From positions 124,001 through 188,000 of the forward strand of contig JAMXDE010000057.1 of the NCBI GenBank assembly GCA_026770025.1: a DNA stretch of 64,000 nt. The letters are read 5' to 3'. Position numbers and translations under genes: made by a program. This DNA is from Craspedostauros australis (lineage: Eukaryota; Bacillariophyta; Bacillariophyceae; Mastogloiales; Achnanthaceae). Shown piece by piece: positions 20,084 to 31,547 of the stretch (positions are counted from its first letter, which is position 1; the number at the start of each line of letters is the position of its first letter). Under the pieces are notes generated by a model that made no database searches, was not told the origin of the DNA, and saw only the letters and a program-made list of their open reading frames with translations.

Positions 20084-22331
20084 TTGATCACTCTGCGTTT
20101 TCGGTGCGGTACCCTACCCATATTCGATTTCGTTCTAACACAATGGGTGGATCTGGGAGACGACGACTTCGATGCCGGAGCAACACTCCGCAATACAAAG
20201 GTGACTTGGGAGCGTGATACGAGTATCGCAAGGAAGGCGAAGGCCGTACCAGCTGATCAAAGCAGAGAGTCCGGAACAGACTACAAAGATACCACAGACT
20301 ATGCAACGAAGCAAGATGAACTGCTACCTACCCAAGAGGACGAACCATCAGACGATGAAGACGACGATGAATCCGGAAGGGACAACACACGAGTTACTCG
20401 AAGACAAGCCGCTGAAGGCATGGAGATCGAGCAACCCCCAGCGAGACCTGTGGCAAAGATGTCAAGGATGCTACGGGGTCTGGTCCCGCACAATAATCCG
20501 CCAGGATATGAATCTGACTCAGAATCAAGCAGTGGAGATGATGAATCAGCTGAGGCAGCTGAGACGATCCCTGCACCTACGGGCGAACGAGACTTCCATT
20601 CGAACATATCCATGTTCAATCGAGATGTGGTGAGTCTAATGATCGACACCACAGAAGGGAGAATGAGGCTGGATGAATTCATTGCAGCAAGCCAACGAGT
20701 CGAGAGAGGGGATTGGAACGAGACGTCCAAGCATGCATACACGGCTATGATGCTGGACCCTACCACCTTCGAGGAATACTGGAATCATGCAGATCCAGCA
20801 AAGCGAAGGAAGTGGCGGGAGGCCATCAATAAGGAGTTCTACGATATGACGAGACGAGGAGTCTGGCAGAAGATCAAGAAGAACAAGATGGCAAGGGATC
20901 GGCAATGTGTGAAGACGAAATGGGTCTTCAAGGAGAAGAGGAATGGAGTCTTCCAAGCCAGGTTGGTTGCCTGTGGATACTCACAGATTGCTGGAGTGGA
21001 TTTTTCCGCTCATCATGCGCCAGTGATCCACGATGCAACGTACCGAGTGATGCTGACTATGAAGATGTTGTTGAAGACAGACAGCATCATCATCGACTTC
21101 GAAACAGCCTTCCTGCACGGAGATCTCGAGGAAGAGATCTACATGCAATGCCCCAAGGGAATGGAGCATGAACCGGACGAATGCCTGCTGCTGAAGAAGA
21201 CCATCTATGGGTTGGTTCAGAGCGCAAGGCAGTGAAATAAGAAGCTTGTGGATATCCTAATCAAGCTTGGCTTCCGGCAGAGCAAGGTGGATCCATGCCT
21301 GCTACTTCGGAATTGGGAAGGGAACCTCGTCCTAATCGGGACGTACGTCGATGATTGCCTGTGAATCGGAAGCACCCTCGAGCTGAAGCGACTGGTGAAG
21401 GACATCAAACGCGAACGATTCGGAATCAAGATCGAGGATGGACTCGAAGACTACTTGAGTTGTCGGATCAAATTCAACGAGAGCGAAACCAACTGCTGGG
21501 TGAACCAGCCACACATCATCAAGAACATCACGGATACATTCAAGAGCGACGTGACGAAGCTTCAACGATACGGAACCCCAGGCACACCAGGCCAAGGGAT
21601 TCAGAGGAACAGCGAAGCGCCCAAGGTCGACAAGGATCGACACAGCAGATACCGCAGTGGAGTGGGCATGCTGTTATTCCTGGTGAAGCATTCAAGACCA
21701 GACATCGCGAATGCAGTCCAAGAACTCACGAAGGTGTTGGATGGACCAACGGCCACAGCATACAAGGAGATGCTGAGAGTGATGAAGTTCGTGTCGGACA
21801 CGAGAGAATAAGGATTGAGGATGGAGCCCAAGCCGTTGAACAACAACGCATGGAAGATCGTGGTGTACACTGACAGTGAGTTCGCTGGAGACAAGGACAA
21901 CCGCATCAGCGTTGGAGGACATCTGGTCCTACTGCAAGGCGTGCCTATCATCTGGAGATCGAAGGCACAACGCAGCATGACACTGAGCTCGACCGAGGCC
22001 GAGTATGTGGCACTGTCAGAAGCTGGAAAGGAGATCCGTTTTTTGACTCAACTGATGGAGGACATCGGGTTGAAGGTGGAGAAGCCTGCAGATGTGATGG
22101 TTGACAACGTGGGGGCGATCTTCATTGCCACCAATCCATCGACATCAGCGAGAACGAGACACATCGATATACGCAACCACTTCATCAGAGTTGATTGCTA
22201 ATAAGGAGGCGAGAGCTCGATTCGTGAAGTCAGAGGATAACATCTCCGACGGTTTCACGAAGAACACAAAGAAGGAGATCTATGATCGGCACAAGGGGAG
22301 CATCATTCAGCCCAGATCGGCATTGGACTGA
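20084..22331 (+). pseudogene. Copia D pol fragment (RT-RNase H)
   Basis: A single frame carries WVFKEKRNGVFQARLVACGYS, AFLHGDL, YVDD, the RYGTPGTPGQ linker, YTDSEFAGD and SSTEAEYVALSEA, all copia RT-RNase H landmarks. In-frame stops fall at 21233-21235 (a TGA where copia A has Trp in ARQW), 21362-21364 (TGA just after the YVDD box), 21809-21811 (TAA) and 22199-22204. Near 22195 the frame shifts, and the last 40 codons (VKSEDNISDGFTKNTKKE) are in another frame. It is clearly dead. It is diverged from copies A and B at most third positions, so it is an older or distinct family. Confidence 0.88.
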
Positions 22332-22369
22332 ACATGGTGGATGATATGGTTGGAGCGGCAATGGAAGGG

Positions 22370-23182
22370 TGTCAGGAATCGGGTGTTCTGAAACACCATA
22401 TTGCCGCACCTCCCAAGAGTAAGGAGTCGAATGTCATGATATGATACATTACCGCAACTCCCACCTTTGGATCTTTGTGACAGGAAAAATGTGAGCCGCA
22501 CGTGTTTTGCGATGGAGAACGACACGTGCCGAATGCGAACCGTACCTTGGCGTTCGTGACCTCAATGCAGGAACGCCAATCACACGTGAATGTTGCAGGG
22601 GGCAGGGATGTTGGAATCGTGACCAACATCACGATACGAGCGACTACGGCCCCCATGTCGCAACCAATGAGAAAAGAGTACTGGAGGAAGGCCGATGTCA
22701 CGAAGTGTGAGATGGCCTGTGAACGAACCTGAGATGAGGAACATCCAGGAAGCCGGTGAAGTGATCGGCGAAGTAAGCAGAGAAACGACAGGCGAAACAT
22801 CGGAGATGATCGGAGATGTGTGATGGTCGAGGAGCTGAATGAGCTCCCAACCAAGGAGTTCCCATGACGAATGGGAGACCGTGATCTGGTTGAATGGACC
22901 GACCTGTGTGATGCCTACGACTCGGCGATGTCTAAGGCATCGAAACTATCAGTGGAGGACAACGTGCTTTTGTGCACGAACATGGGGTACTCGGTGGTGC
23001 ACGCATGTCCATTATGAATTTGCAATGAATGCAAGATGAATGCCTGCTAGACCAACAGAGGGACCCATGGTGATCCCTGGAGGAGATCGAACTTTGAGAT
23101 TGAGAGCAATGAAGAGCTCACATTTCAGAGAAGTAGATTCTAACAAACGATTAGCTTTCTACTATCACACCACCCCGGATTT
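22370..23182 (+). repeat. Putative 3' LTR of copia D
   Basis: 813 bp, similar in length to the A-family LTRs (about 794 bp) and sharing their TGTC...CCAACA ends, but otherwise unlike them. It contains the inverted motif GATGTTGGAATC/GTGACCAACATC near 22609-22632. No second copy lies in the window, so the LTR call rests on ends, length and position after pol. Confidence 0.55.
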
Positions 23183-24128
23183 CCAACATTTGTGAGCAAA
23201 TCACTCTCCGCGAAACAACAAGCGAAAATCGAAGAATCGAAAACACAGAAACAGACGGAAATCAAGGGCACGAGCGCACCGACAACGAAACAACAAGACA
23301 AGATGGCGACATCAGCCAACACGAGCAAGCGACGCATCAAGGCGCCAATGTTCAGCGGTGAACAAGAGGATTATAGTGCATGGGAGTCCCAAGCGAAGGC
23401 GTACGCTCGTACACAGAAAACGAGAGACGTGATGTTGGGCAAGACAAAGATCCCAACAGTGAGCGAGATTGCAGCAGCTACCGAAGCAGACAGGGAAGCA
23501 CTAGAGGAAACCCACGAGCTGGCAGGCGACTGCTTCAGCGATCTGATCCTCATGATGGATGCAGAGAAGGGAAAGGGCAAGCAGGCCATCCAATACATCA
23601 ATCAGTGCATCTCCGACGATTACCCTGAGGGGAATCCACACGCTGCATGGAACGTTCTCGCGGAGAAGTTCCGCCCATCCGACGCGGTGACGAAGATCAA
23701 ACTCAAGCACCAATTCAACAACGAAAAGATGAAGAGAGACACAGACCTCGACATCTACATCATGCAACTTGAGATACTACGCTCACGTCTCCACGATGTC
23801 GGATACACGATCACGGATGAGGAAATGATCATGCAAATCCTCAGTACGGTAAGCGTGGAATACAGGACACACGTCGTGAGCTTCAACCATCAACTCACGT
23901 TCAATCCAAAAGTGGTCACCATCAACACAATCAGAGGAGTACTCCGTGAAGCACACACCACTCATCAAGGAGGCAAGGCGTACATCGACGACTTCCAAGA
24001 CAGCAACACGAAGAACAACAACACCGGCTTCACGAGCACTGGTAACTTCAAGGGGACATGCCACAACTGTGGTGTGTATGGTCACAGATCCGCCGATTGC
24101 CCAGAACGCAAGAAATCGAACAACAAGA

Positions 24129-24182
<54 letters not shown>

Positions 24183-26706
24183 GGGAAGCGGCTTCAAGGG
24201 CAAGTGCAACTACTGTGGCATCTTCAGACATCGCGAGGCGGAGTGCCGAAAGAAGAAATTCATCGAGAAGAAGAAGGCCAACGAACAGGCCAACACAGCA
24301 ACGGAAGGACACGACAAGAGCGGGTACGAGATGGTACTCTCGGCGAAAGACATCCCGCTCTGTATGTTGGTGTCCGACAACTACATCGAAGACTCCTTCT
24401 TCGATAACTTCGATCACGTTGGGAGTGACGACGAAGTGCAGGACGATGAGATCGTCCCGGAGTGGCTCAGCGAGGAGCCAATCATCCACGAGGTGGATCC
24501 AAGACGCAAAGTGAGCTACGAATGCTGCTTCAACGCAAACGACCTGATGGATCCATACGGCGACGGAGCTGAGATGGGCAACGAGGCCATCGACATCGAC
24601 GTCGAGGAGGCCATGAGCGCAGACGACGACGACGACGCAGACGAAGACGACGCAGACGAAGACGACGCAGACGAAGACGACAACGACGCCACCGGAGACG
24701 AGGCGAACCGCGGCGAAGCGCCGCCTCCTCCAGCAGTGCGGACCGAGAGAACGGGGCATCTTCGATGAAGAGGACAGCGACGAAGCTGAAGACCATCCAA
24801 GCAATACGTTCAATCCTTATGAACACGTCGTCTACCCAATCCGAATCCAATTCCCACCGGAACCAAACCCCAGAAGAGTCGACGACATCTACCGACTCCA
24901 GACCTTCCCAGAACCAACGGTCACTGCAAAACGAATGCAGAAGCAACTCATCTACGACGCGGTGCTAACAGCCGCAATGCCGATGTTCCCAGGGTTCGTG
25001 AACGAACCATTGTGATACATATGGGTGAACATGGTAAGCACCATCCTGTCCAAGAACTTCAAATCGATTGAAGAGATTCTCGCCAACGCAGCCATCCTCA
25101 ACCGACTACTGCAGGCAGCAGGAGAAAATGAACTCTCCGAACTGGACCTACACTACGTGCTCGGAGGATGTATGCAGATGCTCCTGCGCGAGCGATCACG
25201 TGTCACACCATGCGACACAGTCACCGGAGTCCATTATAACAGCACAGTGCCAGCGGACTTCGCAGAACTACCAAGCGATGACGACATGGATGAAGATCAC
25301 AATCCATATAATGAAGATGGAGTCCACGAAGACGAAGACGATGGAGGCTTCGACGACGAGATAGCTGCGGCAGCCGTGGAGCAGCTCCACGAGCTGAGCA
25401 CCAAGTACAAGGACAAGGTCAACAAGGACACCTGGCTCGCCGACAGCGGAGCTTCGTGTCGCATCGTCAACTCGGACGCCGCTCTCTTCAACGTGCGGCA
25501 CATCAAGTCCTTCGTCCAAGTGGGAGACAGCAGAAAGCTGGACTCTCCCAAAATGGGATCCATTCGCTTGAAGGTCAAGCAACAAGACAACACTGGGCAC
25601 ATCATCTGGCTCGATGATGTGAAGTACACACCGAAAATGGCGGTGAACCTTTCTCAACGAACAAGGCTCTGTACAACGGTTACCAGCTTGGTAACAACGG
25701 CATTCTGATGGACATCATCAATGGATCCGGAACGAAGATCGTATTCGATCGAGTCTTCCCCACATCGAACGGATTCATCACAGGAGTGCAGATGTATTCC
25801 ATCATGCCAACGGATGACGACAAGGCTTGCACAGCCATCATCAAGAATCCATCCAAGGAGATCAGCGCGGTGAACCTGCATCGAATGCTCGGCCACGCGC
25901 CACTCGAAACCATGAAGCGAACAGCCGCCCAATACGGATGGAAGATCATCGGCGAGATGCCAGTATGTCGTGACTGCGCGGTCGCGAACGCAAGAGTGAA
26001 GAACATCTCAAAGGCAACGATCCCGAGAGCAACTCGTCGCGGCGAATGGCTCTTCATTGACATTAGATACACTAAACACATAAGCTTCGGAGATAAACGC
26101 TACTGGACTCTGATCGTGGACGACTGCACGGATCACTGCTGGAGTTTCTTTCTCAAGAACAAGAGTGACCAACCAGGATACATCAAACGATTCGTCCAAA
26201 CGATCAAATCACAGACTGGTGATCAACAAATCATCTTCCGAGGAGACAACAGCGGAGAGAACAAATCCACGCAGGATATTCTCATCGATGCAGGACTGAA
26301 CGTGAAATTCAAATTCACGGCATCGAACACGCCGCAACAGAACGGCAGAGTAGAACGCAAGTTTGCGTACCTCTACACCAAGATCCGCTCCATGCTCAAC
26401 GGAGCACAACTCGATGAAGAGTATAGGCATGGCCTGTGGGCAGCAGCTGCAAGCACTGCCACTGCCATTGCCAACATCACTGTAGCGAAGAACCAGAAGG
26501 AGTCACCACATCGCCAATTCTTCGGCAACGATCCACCATATGCGAATGCACTCCGCACTTTCGGAGAGGTGGGTGTTGTGAAGACTACCTACGGCGGGAT
26601 CACCGCCAAACTCAAGAATAGAGGAGAAGAGATGGTGTTCATCAGATATGGACACCAACACGCATCAGGGGTCTACAACATGTACAGACCATCAACCAAA
26701 TCACTG
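23183..26706 (+). pseudogene. Copia B gag-protease-integrase, broken
   Basis: Begins at the codons for FVSKS, corresponding to about residue 98 of the A polyprotein, and continues through gag, the zinc knuckles, the protease LADSGAS, the HHCC region and the DD-35-E integrase. Lesions: a frame change at an expanded AAC tract (24131-24180), a second near 24740, a TGA at 25015-25017, and a frameshift near 25652 within the MAVNLFSTN region. The integrase segment 25708-26706 is open and close to copy A, while the acidic gag/protease linker is much more diverged. The last matching residues are MYRPSTKSL. Confidence 0.88.
24131..24180 (+). repeat. (AAC)n microsatellite in copia B gag
   Basis: About 17 AAC units encode an Asn run between the two zinc knuckles; copy A has only a short Asn run here. 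The expansion coincides with a change of reading frame. Confidence 0.9.
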
Positions 26707-27502
26707 TGTTGGCAAGTTCCGCTCACGGTAACCTACGATCGTGGAAGATGGTGGTGGTTGATAGTCGTCTGTTTGCTATTTCATTACTTGGTTACTCCGA
26801 TCCTCTTGGTGTACACCAGTTGTCTTGCCCAATGCTCTCGGCGCTTCAATCTGTTTCGTAGATTCAGTCTCCGACTATGAGTCGGTGCGCGAGATGCTCT
26901 CTCGCTCCTCTCTGTATTCTCTCTCTCTCTCAATATCGTGTACTCATGCTACACGACACTCTGTGCTCGATGCGTACTCCGCATTTGACACTCCATTTGT
27001 TCAGTACTGGTTCCTACTCCATGAGTACTCGCCATTTGAAGTTCACCTTCAGTATCCATGATCTTGATGAACTTTGGTCATCAGATCTTCGTCTCCTGCT
27101 CTGACTTGGAGACAGATGTGGACGTGGTGACACGATGACATCCTGTCAACGTCAGTAGGCGTCCTTCTGCTCTCCAGATGTCACGTTCCATTGGTGATGC
27201 AGCAGTCTGTCAGATGATATCGTCATCTGAGGTTTAGTTGGGAAGTACCTCGAGATTCTCTTGGTACCATTGATGGATGGACGGACGATCTTCTAATTCT
27301 CACCGGAAATCGTCGATTGCAAATTTCCTCCAGAAATCTTGCCCCTTTTCGTGTGTTCCATTTCCGCTGTAATTCTGACGAATCACAGTATACTATTGAC
27401 ACGAATGTAGTTATACCGTCCAAGTGCGTATGAGAGAATAACGGGTGAACGATGCACACATACATGTACATCTCGACATATACTCACATGTACATCTCGA
27501 CA
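26707..27502 (-). repeat. A-family LTR, hybrid, reverse orientation
   Basis: 796 bp with the same ends as the copy A LTRs. The first two-thirds (to about 27170) is diverged from copy A and shares variants such as GATCTTGATGAACTTTGG with the LTR at 29929-30722. The last third is almost identical to copy A. A change of affinity within one LTR fits recombination or gene conversion between LTRs. It is preceded by TCACTG (26701-26706). Confidence 0.9.
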
Positions 27503-29928
27503 CCCTTTCTGTGTGCATTCGGTCATTCGAATGCTCTCGATGTATCGAGGTACGACTTCTCATGTTCACGTTGCAAGTCGGCCTTGATGTTCTTGGTGAA
27601 TCCGTCGCTTGTGTTCTGCTCGGATTTGACGAAAATGATTTCGATGGTTTTGTTGATTACCATGTTCCTCACGTAGTGATGGCGCACGTCGATGTGCCGC
27701 GATCATTGGGATGTTGATGGGTTCTTGGCGATGAAGATCGCTCCAATGTTGTCCACGCGGACCTTGATCGGTGTTTTCACTGGGACGCCCACACTTTCGA
27801 GTAGCTGTACAACGAAGAAGATTTTCTTTGCCGCTTTGGAAAGGGCAACGTATTCTGCTTCGGATGAGCTGAGTGTGACGGCCTTCTGTGCCTTGGATCG
27901 CCAAAGGATTGGTACCTTGCACAGGTATAGGATGAACCCTCCTACGCTGATTCTCGTGTTCTTGTCTCCTGCATATTCGCTATCGCAGAAGAGCTCCATG
28001 TCCCAGCCGTCGTCGTCTGGACGTGCTGGATGGATCTCCAATCCATAGTCCTTTGTATCGATCACATACTTGATGATCCGATACATCTCCTTCATTGCGG
28101 CCTTGGTGGGTCCGATCAATACCTTGGAGAGTTCCCTCACAGGATTCGCGATGTCTGGTCGCGAGTGCTTGATGAGGAAGAGTAGCATACCGACGCCTTG
28201 GCGATATTCGGCATGTTCTTCCGGTCCGACCTTCTGCAGTCCGTTATCTTTGGATGGTCGTACAATGATTTGACCCGGGGTTCCTGGTGTTCCATAGCGC
28301 TGCATCTTCTCAACCTTGGTTCCAAACTCTTCGATGAGATGTCGGATGAGATGTGGTTGACGCAATGTCGCTCTAGTCTTGTCATGGTTCAGTTCGATAT
28401 TGCAGCTGAGGTAGTCTCCGAGTCCGCGCTCGATTGTCACCTTGAATTTGCTGCCTTGGATGTCCTTCAGGAATGTCTCCAGTGCTTTGGAGTCTCCGCA
28501 ACAGAAGCAATCGTCCACATAGATGACCACGATCATGCTTCCTTTGTTAGTCTTCCTGTAGAACAGGCACGGGTCTGCTGCGCTCTGTTCGAAGTTGATA
28601 TTCTTGAGGGTCGATACCAACATCTTGAACCATTGCCTGGCGCTCTGCACAAGTCCGTAGATTGGCTTGTGTAGGGTCAGGGCTTCGTCTGCTTGATGAT
28701 CCATCCCGTTGGGACAGTTCATGTAGATCTCCTCGTCGAGGTCTCCGTGTAGGAATGCCGTTACGACATCGACGAGTGCGCAGTCCATCTTCTTGATCAG
28801 CATGATCACCATCATGACCCGATAAGTCACGTCATGGATGACGGGCGAGTAGTGCTCTTGGAAGTCTACTCCTGCGACTTGTGAATAGCCACATGCGACG
28901 AGTCGCGCTCGATGTGTGCCGTCACGTTTCAACTTGAAGACCCATTTGCATTTGCAGCATCTGCGGCCGCGTGGGATGGTGTCTCGTTTGATCTTGCTGT
29001 ACACCTTGCGTGTGTCCATGGAGTCGAACTCTTTCTTGATGGCTGCTCGATATCCCTTTCGATGGATGGGATCTGGGTGGTTGAAGGCTCCATCGAATGT
29101 TGTAGGTTCGATGTGCTTCTCTGGTTCCTTGTTCTCGTCCTGCATCGACAGTCCGATGTCGATCCCTGGTGACTCGGTGATGATTGCATTCATCCCGTAT
29201 AGTCCTGTTGTGCTATGATGAGTGATCTCAATCCCTCCTTCGTCTGCGATTTCTTCGTCATCTGTAGTCTCGTCGTTGGATTCGTCGGTTATCTCGTCGC
29301 TGAGTTCGTCACTATCTGCGTTGGATAATGACTCGCTCTCATAGCCTTCCTCCTTTCGACCTTGTTCATTGAAGTCTGCGAGCTCACGTAGAGCTCTGGG
29401 AATACTCTTCCCTGTAGTTGGCTTGGGATTAGCTTCTCCCTTCCTGCCTCGTGCTTCGTGACGTCGGATTCTCTCCTTTCTAGCCATGCCACGTTTGCTT
29501 GGCTTGCTCGGTGGAGGTCTGGATGGTGTGCCATGTGTAGACCTCGCTGGTGTGTTCGGAGGAGTGACGCCTGTGTCATCGTCGGCTTCGTCGCCGGATG
29601 GTAGGATTTCGTCATCCTCATGATTGGATTCGCTCCGATCTTCATCGTTGTTATGGATTAGTTGAGTCACTACTCCGTTGTCCTCATTATCCTCATCGTC
29701 GCTGTCTGATAGGATATAGTACATGTTGCTGTCAGCAAAAGATACTCTCTTTGCTTTTGATGTTTGACACGTTGCCGTCCTTGGCGTTGCTCCCTTCCGT
29801 CCGATGGTTGTGAAGCCGTCTGCGTCCGTCGTTCCTGCTTCGTTGGATATGTTCGGTGCTGGTGCGTAGCCACAGAACTGTCCGTATGATTGGTTGAGCC
29901 ACTTGATGTTGTGAGAACAGACCAGTGA
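27503..29928 (-). pseudogene. Copia B pol 3' half (RT-RNase H), inverted
   Basis: The minus-strand frame starts at SLVCSHNIKWLNQSYG, exactly where the plus-strand half stops. It carries the acidic linker, RT with AFLHGDL and YVDD, and RNase H. It ends at the same TGA after NPSTSQ as copy A (27703-27705), followed by the same 59-codon tail to about 27523. Nucleotide identity to copy A is very high by eye. The apparent ATG at 29979 lies inside the next LTR and is spurious. RT to RNase H is otherwise uninterrupted. Confidence 0.9.
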
Positions 29929-30722
29929 TGTCGAGATGTACATGTGAGTATATGTCGAGATGTACATGTATGTGTGCATCGTTCACCCATTATTCTCTCA
30001 TACGCACTTGGACGGTATAACTACATTCGTGTCAATAGTATGCTGTGATTCGTCAGAATTACAGCGGAAATGGAACACACGAAAAAGAGCAAGATTTCTG
30101 GAGGAAATTTGCAATCGACGATTTCCGGTGAGAATTAGAAGATCGTCCGTCCATCCATCAATGGTACCAAGAGAATCTCGAGGTACTTCCCAACTAAACC
30201 TCAGATGACGATATCATCTGACAGACTGCTGCATCACCAATGGAACGTGACATCTGGAGAGCAGAAGGACGCCTACTGACGTTGACAGGATGTCATCGTG
30301 TCACCACGTCCACATCTGTCTCCAAGTCAGAGCAGGAGACGAAGATCTGATGACCAAAGTTCATCAAGATCATGGATACATGGAGAGGAGTTCAAGTGGC
30401 AAGTACTCTCAGAGTAGGAGCCAGTACTGAATGAACAGAGTGTCAAATGCGGAGTACGCATTGAGCATGGAGTGTCGCATAGTACAAGCATGCAATATCA
30501 AGAGAGAGAGAGAATACGAGCAAGAGCGAGAGAGCATCTCGTGTACCAACTCATAGTCGGGCTGACCAATCTGTGAAAGAGACAGACGCACCAAGAGCAT
30601 CGGGCAAGAGAACAGACACCGAGAGTATCGGAGTGCCAACGTAATGAAATAGCAAACAGAATTGTAACAACCATTGCTGTCTTCCATGATTGCAAGGTTA
30701 CCATCTACGGAACCTGCCAACA
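29929..30722 (+). repeat. A-family LTR, forward orientation
   Basis: About 794 bp, starting TGTCGAGATG and ending CCTGCCAACA: the reverse-complement orientation of the other A-family LTRs. The first ~270 bp is close to copy A, and the remainder diverges progressively. Flanks are CAGTGA on the left (29923-29928) and GTGAAC on the right. Confidence 0.88.
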
Positions 30723-31547
30723 GTGAACTTGGTGAGCAAGTCGTGCTTCGTGCTGTTGATTCTTCTCTCTCTGCATGTGTGTTGCGTTTTTCAATACTGT
30801 GTTTCCTCATATGTGTTTCTTTTGCTGTCACAGCTGTGATAATGTGACTATGATGTTGCAGAGTGTTGAGTGTTGCAGGTGACTCCGAGATGGACTGGCA
30901 CCAATGTTGAATTGTGCTCCTTTCTGAGATGATGCCTCGATTTGCTTTTTGTTGCGACAATCATTTTGTGAGCGATTGTGTGTGAGCAACGATACACACA
31001 CAACCGGTCGTCGCCAACTAGCTATTAATATCGCCAATGGCATGGCTGGCGCGATGTGACATGATTCTCGCATTTTTGGCGGGAGACGCCTGTCGCAACA
31101 CCGACCATGGTGCCAACTTGTCGAAACCGAAGCCACGAAATCGGACACACCAAAACAAGAACAATCGCCGTAAAGTTGAACCAAAACAATGACGATTGGA
31201 ACTGATTCCCATCAACAACACCATCTGTGCCATCACAACTGTTACCAAAGCAACACAGCCACCACCCACTTCCAAACCCAACCAGAGTATTCAAGGAACA
31301 AGCCGAGATACCCTTGACATCTTGACGAAGGCCATCGACAGAGCACGCATCACTCGAAGCCATCCAACAGTACTCTCCACTCCGCGAGTTGGACATTCAC
31401 CAACCTTGTTGGATCATCGCGTCAGACATTCATCCAACGTTCATTCGTCTGCCATTTCATTTCATCACAAGATAGGATCAATTGCGGTGCATTGCGTTGC
31501 ATTGCATCGCACTGTGCACATCCCAAACATCATACTCGTACCATCAC
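30723..31547. other. Intergenic: upstream region of the CXXC gene
   Basis: No gene recognised. It marks the change from transposons to host genes. Near 31488-31515 a TGCATTGC-type short tandem repeat encodes the odd first residues of the longest ORF, so I treat that stretch as 5' untranslated sequence. Confidence 0.55.

Larger units (their letters stand above)
20084..23182 (+). mobile_element. Decayed copia element D (3' part: RT-RNase H and putative 3' LTR)
   Basis: A plus-strand copia remnant lacking LTR, gag and integrase on its left side, which abuts the TIR element. Its pol frame (20084-22331) has several nonsense mutations and a frameshift. A putative LTR (22370-23182) begins TGTCAGGAATC directly after a GGAAGGG purine tract and ends CCAACA at 23182. 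The next base is the first with homology to gag of copia B, which implies that D inserted into B. Confidence 0.75.
23183..30722 (+). mobile_element. Copia element B: 5' half in place, 3' half inverted between opposed LTRs
   Basis: A relative of copia A on the plus strand. The gag-integrase half (23183-26706) stops at the codons for STKSL. An LTR in reverse orientation follows (26707-27502), then the RT-RNase H half on the minus strand (29928-27503), then a forward LTR (29929-30722). The hexamer TCACTG occurs at 26701-26706, and its complement CAGTGA at 29923-29928. That is exactly what a target duplication around a solo LTR would give if the 3' half later flipped by recombination between the solo LTR and the element's own 3' LTR. 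The 5' end is missing where copia D abuts. Confidence 0.8.

Noticed and set aside
27703-29979. ATG at 29979 as the start of a 758-codon copia gene
   Set aside because: The first residues are translated from the neighbouring LTR. The true homologous sequence begins at 29928.
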